From Luteipulveratus mongoliensis (GTDB lineage: Bacteria; Actinomycetota; Actinomycetes; Actinomycetales; Dermatophilaceae), in the NCBI RefSeq assembly GCF_001190945.1, contig NZ_CP011112.1, positions 3,348,001 to 3,412,000 of the forward strand: a DNA stretch of 64,000 bases, in the 5' to 3' direction. The notes under the pieces were generated by a model. The model had not been told where the DNA came from and did not search any database. It saw only the letters and a program-made list of their open reading frames with translations. A program made the translations under genes and the position numbers. Shown piece after piece: positions 53,241-61,729 of this stretch (the first letter of the stretch is position 1; every line of letters starts with the position of its first letter).

Positions 53241-54577
53241 CTGAACCTCACACGACCGCACCCGAGGGTCCCGCCGCGGAGGCGCCCCCTGCCGAGGCAG
53301 CCGAGGTAGCCGAGGCCGAGAAGCCGACCTACCCGGTGCTGCTTGAGCCTGCCGAGGGCATCCCCGACATCGTCCAGGACGAGCGGCGGCTGATGGCCGC
53401 GGCCGAGGCCATCCGCGGCGGCGAAGGTCCAGTGGCGCTGGATGCCGAGCGTGCCTCGGGCTACCGCTACGGCGGTCGCGCCTACCTCGTCCAGCTGCGC
53501 CGGCAAGGCTCCGGCAGCTGGTTGATCGATCCGATCGCCTGCCCTGACCTGTCACCCCTCGAAGAGGCCATCGGCGATGAGGAGTGGGTGCTGCACGCCG
53601 CGACCCAGGACCTGCCGTGCCTGGCGGAGATCGGACTGCACCCGAGCGTGCTGTTCGACACCGAGCTCGGCTCCCGGATCGCCGGACTGCCGCGGGTGGG
53701 GCTGGCCGCGGTCATCGAGCACTACCTCGGCATCAGTCTCGCCAAGGAGCACTCGGCGGTCGACTGGTCGACCCGGCCGCTCCCGGAGCCGTGGCTGCGC
53801 TACGCCGCCCTGGACGTCGAGGTCCTCGTCGAGGTGCGCAACCGGCTGCGCGAGGACCTGGACTCACAGGGCAAGCTCGCCTGGGCCATGGAGGAGTTCT
53901 CCGCACTCACCTCGTTCACCGGCCCGCCCGTACGCACCGACCCGTGGCGACGTACATCAGGGATGCACAAGGTCCGCGACCGGCGGGCTGTCGCCCGCGT
54001 GCGCGAGCTCTGGGAGACCCGCGACGCCATTGCTCGCGAGCGCGACATCTCCCCCGGCCGTGTCCTGCCGGACGCCGTCCTGGTCGAGATCGCGGTCCGC
54101 GCGCCGGGGACGGCCGCGGCGCTGACCGCAGCGACCGCCTCGGACGCGAAGTCGGCCACCAGCCGGCGCGGCAAGGCCCGCCCGCCGCACCGGTCGGTGG
54201 CCCGCTACCAGCGGGAGTGGCTCGATGCCGTACGCCGCGCCAACGCGATCCCTGACCGCGAGCTCCCGCCCTCGACCGTTCGCACTGACGCGCCCCCACC
54301 GCAGCGCGCGTGGGCCGACCGCGACCCGGTGGCCGCCGAGCGGCTCCAGCAGGTGCGGGACGGTTTGGGTGCCTTCGGCGAGGAGCACCAGGTCCCCGTC
54401 GAGAACCTCCTGACGCCCGACTTCCTGCGCCGCGTGCTGTGGCATCCGCCGGACCCGGCCGACCAGCCGGCAGTGGCTGCCGCGCTGAGCACCCTGGGCG
54501 CGCGACCGTGGCAGGTCGAGCTGGCCGCTCCGCTCATCGCCGATGCCATCGCCGAACACCCAGATACTGACGAGTAA
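53237..54577 (+). CDS. rnd: RNase D-like exonuclease with HRDC domain
   Basis: A 446-residue DEDDy 3'-5' exoribonuclease. The catalytic set is D69-A-E71 (VALDAER), D125 (ATQDLPCL), and Y189-x3-D193 (RYAALDVEVL). An HRDC domain follows at about 240-310 (VARVRELWETRDAIARERDI), and a second C-terminal HRDC-like region. It probably trims stable RNA precursors. The first 30 residues are Ala/Glu-rich and poorly conserved. Start ATG 53237. Confidence 0.93.
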   Translation: MTEPHTTAPEGPAAEAPPAEAAEVAEAEKPTYPVLLEPAEGIPDIVQDERRLMAAAEAIRGGEGPVALDAERASGYRYGGRAYLVQLRRQGSGSWLIDPIACPDLSPLEEAIGDEEWVLHAATQDLPCLAEIGLHPSVLFDTELGSRIAGLPRVGLAAVIEHYLGISLAKEHSAVDWSTRPLPEPWLRYAALDVEVLVEVRNRLREDLDSQGKLAWAMEEFSALTSFTGPPVRTDPWRRTSGMHKVRDRRAVARVRELWETRDAIARERDISPGRVLPDAVLVEIAVRAPGTAAALTAATASDAKSATSRRGKARPPHRSVARYQREWLDAVRRANAIPDRELPPSTVRTDAPPPQRAWADRDPVAAERLQQVRDGLGAFGEEHQVPVENLLTPDFLRRVLWHPPDPADQPAVAAALSTLGARPWQVELAAPLIADAIAEHPDTDE

Positions 54578-54629
54578 CAACGTCCCGTAGAGTGCGAGCC
54601 ATCAACTCGTCACACCTACGGGAGGCATC

Positions 54630-55859
54630 GTGCCCCGCACGCTTTCTGAGGTCGTCTTCGTCGACGGCGTTCGTACGCCGTTCGGCAAGGCCGGTGAGAA
54701 GGGCATGTACGCCCAGACCCGCGCCGACGACCTGGTCATCAAGTGCATCCGCGAGATCCTGCGCCGCCAGCCTGGGCTGCCGCCGGAGAAGGTCGAGGAG
54801 GTCGCGATCGCCGCGACCACCCAGATCGGCGACCAGGGCCTGACCCTGGGTCGCGTGGCGGGCCTGCTGGCCGGCCTGCCCAAGACCACTCCGGGTTACT
54901 CCATCGACCGCATGTGCGCCGGCGCCATGACGGCCGTCACCAACACAGCGTCCTCGATCGCGTTCGGCGCGTACGACATCGGCATCGCCGGCGGCGTCGA
55001 GCACATGGGCCGCCACCCGATGGGTGAGGGCGTCGACCCCAACCCGCGGATCATCGCCGAGAAGCTCGTCGACCCCTCCGCCCTGGTCATGGGCCAGACC
55101 GCCGAGAACCTGCACGACCGCTTCCCCGAGCTCACCAAGGAGCGCTGCGACGCGTTTGCGGTGGGCAGCCAGGACAAGCTGGCGAAGGCGTACGCCGACG
55201 GCAAGATCCAGCCGGACCTGGTGACGGTCGCGACCCGCCACGCCGAGAAGGGCTTCGGTCTGGCGACGCAGGACGAGCCGCCGCGTCCGGGTACCACCGT
55301 CGAGGACCTCGCCCAGCTCAAGACGTCCTTCCGCCCGCACGGCAACGTGACCGCGGGCAACGCGGCCGGCCTCAACGACGGCGCGACCGCGTGTCTCCTG
55401 GCTTCGGAGCAGGCGGCCGAGGAGCTCGGTCTGCCCGTCGGGATGCGTCTGGTCAACTACGCGTTCGTCGGTGTCGAGCCCGAGGTCATGGGCATCGGCC
55501 CGGTCCCCGCGACCGAGAAGGCGCTGACCAAGGCCGGCCTCACGATCGAGGACATCGGCCTGTTCGAGCTCAACGAGGCCTTCGCCGTGCAGGTGCTGGC
55601 GTTCCTGGACCACTTCGGCATCAAGGACGACGACGAGCGGGTCAACCCGTGGGGCGGCGCGATCGCGACGGGTCACCCGCTGGCCTCCTCGGGCGTACGC
55701 CTGATGACCCAGCTCTCCCGCCACTTCGCCGAGCATCCCGAGGTCCGCTACGGCCTGACCGCGATGTGCATCGGTATCGGCATGGGCGGCGCGGTGATCT
55801 GGGAGAACCCGCATCATGCCGACTACGCCGGCTACACGAACGAGAAGGGTGCCGCCTGA
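54630..55859 (+). CDS. fadA: Acetyl-CoA C-acyltransferase (thiolase)
   Basis: Cleaves 3-ketoacyl-CoA in fatty-acid beta-oxidation. The 409 residues hold the thiolase motifs: nucleophile C96 in DRMCAGAMTAV, ELNEAFAVQVLAF, GGAIATGHPLASSG (catalytic His), and MCIGIGMGGAV (second Cys). Start GTG 54630 follows GGGAGGC. The stop TGA shares one base with the ATG of the following fadB gene, so the two are translated together as a beta-oxidation complex. Confidence 0.96.
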   Translation: MPRTLSEVVFVDGVRTPFGKAGEKGMYAQTRADDLVIKCIREILRRQPGLPPEKVEEVAIAATTQIGDQGLTLGRVAGLLAGLPKTTPGYSIDRMCAGAMTAVTNTASSIAFGAYDIGIAGGVEHMGRHPMGEGVDPNPRIIAEKLVDPSALVMGQTAENLHDRFPELTKERCDAFAVGSQDKLAKAYADGKIQPDLVTVATRHAEKGFGLATQDEPPRPGTTVEDLAQLKTSFRPHGNVTAGNAAGLNDGATACLLASEQAAEELGLPVGMRLVNYAFVGVEPEVMGIGPVPATEKALTKAGLTIEDIGLFELNEAFAVQVLAFLDHFGIKDDDERVNPWGGAIATGHPLASSGVRLMTQLSRHFAEHPEVRYGLTAMCIGIGMGGAVIWENPHHADYAGYTNEKGAA

Positions 55860-57961
55860 TGACGACGCTTCCCACCACGGATGAAGTGGTCACGCACGCA
55901 CTCGCTCAGGACATCCAGTTGCCGGGCGGTCAGGGCACCTTCGCGCTGATCACGCTCGACAACGGCTTCGACCACACCAAGCCCAACACCTTCGGTCCAC
56001 AAGGTCTGGCTGAGCTGTCCTCGGTGCTCGACACCCTGGCGCAGCGTGCCGAGGCCAAGGAGATCGTCGGCGTCGGCATCACCGGCAAGCCGTTCATCTT
56101 CGCGGTGGGCGCCGACCTGACCGGTGTGCCGTCGATCAGCACCCGCGACCAGGCGCTCGAGATCGCCCGGCTGGGCCACGAGACCTTCCAGAAGATCTCC
56201 GACCTGTCCGTGCCGACCTTCGGCTTCATCAACGGTGCGTCCATGGGTGGCGGTGTCGAGATCGCGCTGTACGCCGACTACCGCACCATCGCCAGCGATG
56301 TGCCGGCGTACGCCACGCCTGAGTGCTTCCTCGGGCTCGTCCCGGGCTGGGGCGGTACCTACCTGCTCCCCCACCTCATCGGTGTCGACAGCGCTCTCAC
56401 GCTGATCGTCGCCAACCCGTTGGCCAACAACAAGATGATCAACGGCAAGCAGGCGTACGAGCTCGGCGTCGCGGACCGGCTGCTCGAGCCGGTGACGTTC
56501 CTCGAGGACTCGATCGCGTTTGCTGCCAAGGTGATTGGGGGCGAGGAGAAGGTCGAGCGCAAGCCGGTCGACACCTCGGCCGAAGCCTGGGATACCACCG
56601 TCGAGGCCGCTCGCGGCCAGGTCGACGCCAAGGTCGGCGGTGCGGCGCCCGCGCCCTACCGCGCTCTCGACCTGGTCAAGGCAGCCCGTACGTCCGAGCG
56701 CGCCGCGGCCTTCGAGGCCGAGAACGACGCGCTCGCCGACCTGCTGATGACGGACGAGCTGCGGGCGGGCCTCTATGCCTTCGACCTGGTGCAGAAGCGG
56801 GCCAAGCGTCCCGCGGGTGCACCCGACAAGGCACTCGCGCGCAAGGTCACCAAGGTGGGCATCGTCGGTGCGGGTCTGATGGCCAGCCAGATGGCGCTGC
56901 TGTTCGCGCGTCGGCTCGAGGTGCCTGTTGTCCTCACGGACCTTGATCAGGAGCGCGTCGACAAGGGCGTGAAGTACGTCCACGACGAGGTCGACAAGCT
57001 GCTGCTCAAGGGCCGCGTCAGTCAGGACAAGTCCAACCGGCTCAAGAGCCTGGTGAGCGGCTCGGTGACCAAGGACGCGTTCGCGGACGCCGACTTCGTG
57101 ATCGAGGCGGTCTTCGAGGAGATGGGCGTCAAGAAGAAGGTCTTCGCGGAGGTCGAGGAGCACGTCTCGCCCGAGTGCATCCTCGCGACCAACACGTCGT
57201 CGCTGTCGATCACTGAGATGGCCGAGGAGCTGAAGCACCCCGAGCGGGTGGTGGGCTTCCACTTCTTCAACCCCGTCGCGATCATGCCGCTGCTGGAGAT
57301 CATCCGCGGCGACAAGACCGACGACGCCACTCTCGCAACGGCTTTCGCCACCGGCAAGGGTCTGAAGAAGACCAGCATCCTGGTCAAGAACAGCCCGTCC
57401 TTCGTGGTCAACCGTCTCCTCGGCCGCTTCATGGGCGAGGCCGGTCGGATCGCTGACGAGGGCACGCCGTTCGAGACGGTCGAGAAGGCGTTCGCCGGCG
57501 TCACCCCGATGCCGCCGTTCATGCTCATCTCGCTCGTCGGTCCGGCGATCGCGCTGCACAACAGCGAGACGTTGCACGGCGCATTCCCCGAGCGGTTCTA
57601 TGTCTCTCCCAACCTGGCCAAGGTGGTCGAGGCGAAGATCCCGAGCTTCTACGGCGCGGACGGCAAGGTCGATCAGCAGGTCGTCGACCTGTTCGAGACG
57701 CCCGCGGAGCCGAAGGAGCTCACGGCCGAGCAGGTGCGTGAGCGTGCGCTGGAGGCGCTCGCTGACGAGACGCGTCGGATGCTCGACGAGGGCGTCGTCC
57801 AGGCTCCGATGGACATCGACCTGGCGATGATCACCGGCGCCGGCTTCCCGTTCTGGAACGGCGGCGTCACCCCGTTGCTGGACCGCACCGGCATCTCCGA
57901 GAAGGCCACCGGCAAGCGCTTCCTGCCAGCCGGAGCCGCCTCCGTCCCCACCCCCGCCTGA
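55859..57961 (+). CDS. fadB: Multifunctional fatty acid oxidation protein: enoyl-CoA hydratase/3-hydroxyacyl-CoA dehydrogenase
   Basis: A 700-residue partner of FadA. Residues 1-310 are the crotonase (enoyl hydratase) domain, GASMGGGVEIALYADYRTI and PECFLGLVPGWGGTYLLP. The rest is the NAD-binding dehydrogenase, KVGIVGAGLMASQMALLFA, and EDGVGFHFFNPVAIMPLLEI-like VVGFHFFNPVAIM, SPSFVVNRLLGRF, and the C-terminal domain. GAGLMAS replaces the more common GAGTMG. Start ATG 55859. Acts on acyl-CoA chains in the cytoplasm. Confidence 0.95.
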   Translation: MTTLPTTDEVVTHALAQDIQLPGGQGTFALITLDNGFDHTKPNTFGPQGLAELSSVLDTLAQRAEAKEIVGVGITGKPFIFAVGADLTGVPSISTRDQALEIARLGHETFQKISDLSVPTFGFINGASMGGGVEIALYADYRTIASDVPAYATPECFLGLVPGWGGTYLLPHLIGVDSALTLIVANPLANNKMINGKQAYELGVADRLLEPVTFLEDSIAFAAKVIGGEEKVERKPVDTSAEAWDTTVEAARGQVDAKVGGAAPAPYRALDLVKAARTSERAAAFEAENDALADLLMTDELRAGLYAFDLVQKRAKRPAGAPDKALARKVTKVGIVGAGLMASQMALLFARRLEVPVVLTDLDQERVDKGVKYVHDEVDKLLLKGRVSQDKSNRLKSLVSGSVTKDAFADADFVIEAVFEEMGVKKKVFAEVEEHVSPECILATNTSSLSITEMAEELKHPERVVGFHFFNPVAIMPLLEIIRGDKTDDATLATAFATGKGLKKTSILVKNSPSFVVNRLLGRFMGEAGRIADEGTPFETVEKAFAGVTPMPPFMLISLVGPAIALHNSETLHGAFPERFYVSPNLAKVVEAKIPSFYGADGKVDQQVVDLFETPAEPKELTAEQVRERALEALADETRRMLDEGVVQAPMDIDLAMITGAGFPFWNGGVTPLLDRTGISEKATGKRFLPAGAASVPTPA

Positions 57962-57968
57962 CGACTGC

Positions 57969-58027
57969 GTGACGATCGGGGGGTCGTTTCGTGCCCTGTA
58001 GGGCACGTCACGACCCCCGATCGTCAC
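57969..58027. repeat. Hairpin element, copy B (terminator-like, dispersed)
   Basis: GTGACGATCGGGGGGTCGT and ACGACCCCCGATCGTCAC pair over 18 bases with one bulged G, closing on an inner GTGCCC/GGGCAC hairpin with a 4-base loop. It starts eight bases after the fadB stop. Outer arms, inner stem and location match copy A at 16046-16093. It could terminate fadAB transcription. Confidence 0.75.
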
Positions 58028-58064
58028 GTCTCATCCGGCCCTGCGACACGCTTCTGTCAAGCGA

Positions 58065-58093
58065 TTCGCAATATCTCATATGTGATCTACACT
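58065..58093 (+). promoter_or_regulatory. Promoter and possible operator of the HTH-MurA gene
   Basis: TTCGCA (58065-58070), 17 bases, TACACT (58088-58093) fits a housekeeping promoter. Transcription would begin at or next to the ATG at 58101, giving a leaderless mRNA; no ribosome binding site precedes it. Between the boxes, ATCTCATATGTGAT (58073-58086) is a 14-bp palindrome with 12 matching positions centred on CATATG, a plausible site for the HTH domain encoded downstream. Confidence 0.45.
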
Positions 58094-58100
58094 CGTTTTC

Positions 58101-59630
58101 ATGACCGATGACTACCTGGTCCGAGTCGGCACGCTGATCCGTGACGCACGCCGCCACCGCAAGCTCACGCAGACCGAGCTGGCCGAGGCCCTGCAGACGA
58201 GTCAGAGTGCTGTGGCCCGCATCGAGCAGGGCAAGCAGAACCTCAGTCTGGAGACGCTGGCCCGTATCAGCGAGGCCCTGGACTCCGAGATCGTGGCCGT
58301 CGCATCCTCGACTCCCCTCAATCTGCGCATCGAGGGCGGCCGCAAGCTGTCCGGCGAGATCGACGTCCGCACGAGCAAGAACGCCGCCGTCGCCTGCCTG
58401 TGCGCGTCCCTGCTCAACAAGGGCAAGACCACGCTGCGCAACCTGGCCCGCATCGAAGAGGTCAACCGGATCACCGAGGTGCTCAACTCCATCGGGGTCA
58501 AGACGCGCTGGCTGCCCGACAGCAGTGACCTGGAGATCACTCCCCCGGAGCGGATCGACCTGGACGCGATGGACGAGACCGCCGCCCGTCGTACCCGCAC
58601 GATCCTGATGTTCCTCGGCCCGCTGCTGCACGAGTTCGACGAGTTCAAGCTGCCCAACGCCGGTGGTTGCGACCTCGGCTCGCGCACGGTGGAACCGCAC
58701 CTGCACGCTTTGCAGGCCTTCGGTCTCGGCGTGGTCGCCTCGCACGGCTACTACGAGGCGAACGTCGACTCCTCGGTCCGCCCGCGCAAGCCGATCATCC
58801 TCACCGAGCGTGGTGACACGGTCACCGAGAACGCGCTGTTCGCGGCCGCTCGCTACGAGGGCGAGACGATCATCCGCAACGCCAGCCCCAACTACATGGT
58901 CCAGGACCTCTGCTTCATGCTGCAGAAGTTCGGTGTCGAGATCGAGGGCATCGGCTCCACGACGCTGACCGTGCGCGGCGTCAAGGACATCAACATGGAC
59001 GTGGAGTACTTCCCGTCCGAGGACCCGATCGAGGCCATGACACTCGTCGCTGCCGCGGTCGTGACCGAGTCCGAGATCACCATCAAGCGGATCCCGATCG
59101 AGTTCATGGAGATCGAGCTCACGCTGCTGGAGAGCATGGGCATGAAGTACGAGATGAGCGAGGAGTACGTCTCGGCCAACGGCCAGACACGTCTCGTCGA
59201 CCTCCGTACGATCCCGGGTCCGCTGATCGCGCCCAAGGACAAGATCCACCCGATGCCCTTCCCGGGTCTCAACATCGACAACCTGCCGTTCTTCGCCGTC
59301 ATCGCGGCGGTGGCCGAGGGCAGCACGACCCTGCACGACTGGGTCTATGAGAACCGTGCGATCTACCTGACCGAGCTCACCTCGCTCGGCGCGAAGGTCC
59401 AGCTGATGGACCCGCACCGGGTGCTCATCGAGGGCCCGACCCGTTGGCGTGCGGCCGAGGTCATGAGCCCGCCGGCTCTGCGTCCCGCCGTCGTCGTGCT
59501 GCTGACCATGCTCGCCGCTCCTGGCGTCTCGGTGCTGCGCAACATCTACGTGATCGACCGCGGCTACGAAGAGCTCGACTCGCGGCTCAACAAGCTGGGT
59601 GCCAACATCCAGACGTTCCGCGACATCTGA
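58101..59630 (+). CDS. MurA-like UDP-GlcNAc 1-carboxyvinyltransferase fused to an XRE helix-turn-helix
   Basis: A 509-residue protein. Residues 8-64 are an XRE helix-turn-helix (HRKLTQTELAEALQTSQSAV then ARIEQGKQNLSLETL). Residues 72-509 are a MurA-type EPT domain, which adds enolpyruvate to UDP-GlcNAc in peptidoglycan synthesis. Catalytic residues are kept: K93-N94 (TSKNAAV), C190 in LPNAGGCDLG (the fosfomycin-target cysteine), and D393 in FPGLNIDNLPFF. E. coli MurA is about 419 residues, so the extra part is the HTH. It may regulate itself or sense precursor levels. Confidence 0.93.
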   Translation: MTDDYLVRVGTLIRDARRHRKLTQTELAEALQTSQSAVARIEQGKQNLSLETLARISEALDSEIVAVASSTPLNLRIEGGRKLSGEIDVRTSKNAAVACLCASLLNKGKTTLRNLARIEEVNRITEVLNSIGVKTRWLPDSSDLEITPPERIDLDAMDETAARRTRTILMFLGPLLHEFDEFKLPNAGGCDLGSRTVEPHLHALQAFGLGVVASHGYYEANVDSSVRPRKPIILTERGDTVTENALFAAARYEGETIIRNASPNYMVQDLCFMLQKFGVEIEGIGSTTLTVRGVKDINMDVEYFPSEDPIEAMTLVAAAVVTESEITIKRIPIEFMEIELTLLESMGMKYEMSEEYVSANGQTRLVDLRTIPGPLIAPKDKIHPMPFPGLNIDNLPFFAVIAAVAEGSTTLHDWVYENRAIYLTELTSLGAKVQLMDPHRVLIEGPTRWRAAEVMSPPALRPAVVVLLTMLAAPGVSVLRNIYVIDRGYEELDSRLNKLGANIQTFRDI

Positions 59631-59661
59631 GCCAAACCGGTTCTGTCGCAACGGTTCTCGC

Positions 59662-60438
59662 ATGGCGCGTACGGCGTACCTCGAGCACGACGGCGTCGTC
59701 GCGATGGCGCACCGTGGGTTCTCCCGAGATGGTCTGGAGAACTCCATGGTCGCCTTCGCGGCTGCCGTCGAGCTCGGGTACGCCTACGTCGAGACCGATG
59801 TGCACGCCACCGCCGACCGCGTGCTGCTGGCCTTCCACGACGACACCCTCGACCGGGTGACCGACGGCCATGGCGCCATCCACACGCTGCCCTATCACCG
59901 GGTCCAGCAGGCCAGGATCGACGGTCGCGAGCCGATCCCGACGCTCGATGAGCTGCTCGACGCCTGGCCCGACCTCAAGGTCAACATCGATATCAAGGCC
60001 GAGCCCGCGGTCATCCCGCTGGTCGAGGCCATCGAGCGGCATCGCGCGCACGACCGGGTCTGCATCACGTCGTTCTCCGACCGACGGCGTCGTACGGCGA
60101 TCAAGCGGCTCTCCCGCCCCGTCGCCACCTCGGCCGGCCAGTCCCAGACGGCGGCGTTCGTGCTCGCCCAGGCGTCACGCCTGCCGGGCGCTTCATCGGC
60201 GGCGCTGCGCGGTGTCGACTGCCTCCAGGTGCCGGAGCGGCACGCGGGCATCCCCGTCGTCACCGCACGATCAGTCCGCGCAGCCCATGCTGCCGGCACG
60301 CAGGTCCACGTCTGGACCGTGGACGAGCCGTCTGACATGACCCGCCTGCTCGACCTCGGCGTCGACGGCCTCATCACCGACCGGTCTGATGTGTTGAAAG
60401 ACGTTCTGCAGCAACGAGGTTCGTGGCATCAGTCCTGA
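59662..60438 (+). CDS. Glycerophosphodiester phosphodiesterase
   Basis: A 258-residue GDPD enzyme that splits glycerophosphodiesters into glycerol 3-phosphate and an alcohol. Motifs are AMAHRGFSRDGLENSMVAF (catalytic HRG), YVETDVHATADRVLLAFHDDTLDRVTDG (metal and catalytic His), NIDIKAE and VHVWTVDEP. There is no signal peptide, so it acts in the cytoplasm. Start ATG 59662 lies 31 bases after the HTH-MurA stop and may be co-transcribed. The 3' end overlaps the convergent PH-like gene by 10 bases. Confidence 0.93.
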   Translation: MARTAYLEHDGVVAMAHRGFSRDGLENSMVAFAAAVELGYAYVETDVHATADRVLLAFHDDTLDRVTDGHGAIHTLPYHRVQQARIDGREPIPTLDELLDAWPDLKVNIDIKAEPAVIPLVEAIERHRAHDRVCITSFSDRRRRTAIKRLSRPVATSAGQSQTAAFVLAQASRLPGASSAALRGVDCLQVPERHAGIPVVTARSVRAAHAAGTQVHVWTVDEPSDMTRLLDLGVDGLITDRSDVLKDVLQQRGSWHQS

Positions 60439-60974
60439 GTGCGGGCGAGGTGCAGGATCCTTAGATACGCCGATCGCTCGAGCAGCGAGTCGCACTCGAC
60501 GTCGTACCCGCGTCGGTCCAGCTCACGGACCGCCATGATCAGCTGACGCCGAGTACGAAGGCCGAGAGATGTACTCGCGCCCTCGACCCCTGCGAGCGAG
60601 ACCAGCGGCATGATCCGCACCTCTCGATCTCGTCGGCGATCACGAACGACCAGCCAGCGCTCGGGCTCCCCGCCCTCGCCGCCTGGAGTGTCGTTGCCTG
60701 CGACGAACGCCGCACTGCCGACCTCGGTCCAGGGCAGGTGCGTCGTGCCTCGAACTGCTCTCCTGGTGACGCCTTGAGCGTCCAGGGTCGTCACGATGCG
60801 ACGCGTGAGCAGGCCGGTCGTCAGCACGACAAGGATCAGGTAGACCGCGGCCGAGCTGAGCAGGCTGTGGCTGAGTGCCCCTGTGACCACGGCCGGCAGC
60901 AGCCCCACCAGCAGCGCCGCGAGAAAAGCACCCGAGACGTCGTACGGCGTCGCGCCTATCCGAACGTGTTCCAC
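60429..60974 (-). CDS. Membrane protein with PH-like domain
   Basis: A 181-residue protein with two N-terminal hydrophobic segments (AFLAALLVGLLPAVVTGALS and AVYLILVVLTTGLL) followed by a bacterial PH-like region (RRIVTTLDAQGVTRRAVRGTTHLPWTEVGSAAFV). Function unknown. GTG 60974 begins two bases after the upstream stop; GTG 60998 is an alternative that would overlap by 22 bases. Last gene of a three-gene minus-strand group with DUF2785 and a phosphotransferase. Confidence 0.75.
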   Translation of the reverse strand: MEHVRIGATPYDVSGAFLAALLVGLLPAVVTGALSHSLLSSAAVYLILVVLTTGLLTRRIVTTLDAQGVTRRAVRGTTHLPWTEVGSAAFVAGNDTPGGEGGEPERWLVVRDRRRDREVRIMPLVSLAGVEGASTSLGLRTRRQLIMAVRELDRRGYDVECDSLLERSAYLRILHLARTQD

Positions 60975-60976
60975 GA

Positions 60977-61720
60977 CTAGCGAGTACGCCAGAACCACGG
61001 CTGAGTCGGCTGGATGGTCGCAGCGACGCGAGCGCGCACCCGGTCCCCATGCCTGATCGTGACGGGCTCACCGTCGTGCAGGATCTCGTGGCCGAGCGCG
61101 ACGTGCAGCGCATGCAGCATGTGCAACGTGTTGGTGCTCCACGGTGGCGGCGGGCCAGGCTTGAGCGCCTCGAGCTCGGATTCCACCCGCTCCAGCCAGC
61201 CGACGGCGACGTGTGGAGCCAGCCGGGGATCGCTGAGCGCATGGGCCGCCGCATGCGCGACCCGGATCTCCTCCTGGTCCTGCCACACCAGCGGCGTGGC
61301 CGTGACGCAACGCTCGACCAGGACATCGAGGACCTCGTCACCCGGCACTCGGCCGGCCACCGCAGCCTCACCGAAGAAGTCTGAGCCATGGGCGACCGCG
61401 TGCAGCCAGCCCAGCTCGTCGTCGTACCCGCGCAGGTCGGTCTCCGCGACATACCAGTCACGGGTCTCGGCGAACCAAGCGTCGTCCCAGTCGCCGACGT
61501 CAACCAGCACCGCAAGGATCAGCGGGCCAAACGTCCGCGCCTGAATCTCCCTGTGCTGCAGGAGTTCTCGCGCGACGCGCGCAGCCTCAGATCGCTGCGC
61601 AGTGGTGAGCTCTCGCGCCATGATCGCCCGAGCGAGCTGGCTGTATGCCTTCTCGTCCCGGGTCACGGGGTCGGGAGAGGCCAGATCTCGTAGCAGCCCG
61701 TTCAGGGTGACGTCGTCCAT
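60977..61720 (-). CDS. DUF2785 domain protein
   Basis: A 247-residue protein with the DUF2785 pattern: DWYVAETDLRGYDDELGWLHAVAHGSDFFGE, VAHAAAHALSDPRLAP, and WSTNTLHMLHALHVALGHEI. Predicted helical repeats. It may bind a polar ligand but no activity is known. It lies nine bases after the phosphotransferase stop, so they are likely one operon. Start ATG 61720. Confidence 0.85.
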   Translation of the reverse strand: MDDVTLNGLLRDLASPDPVTRDEKAYSQLARAIMARELTTAQRSEAARVARELLQHREIQARTFGPLILAVLVDVGDWDDAWFAETRDWYVAETDLRGYDDELGWLHAVAHGSDFFGEAAVAGRVPGDEVLDVLVERCVTATPLVWQDQEEIRVAHAAAHALSDPRLAPHVAVGWLERVESELEALKPGPPPPWSTNTLHMLHALHVALGHEILHDGEPVTIRHGDRVRARVAATIQPTQPWFWRTR

Positions 61721-61729
61721 GGCTCTACC

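Noticed and set aside
55832-58027. 731-codon minus-strand open frame over fadB
   Set aside because: Antisense to well-conserved hydratase/dehydrogenase domains.
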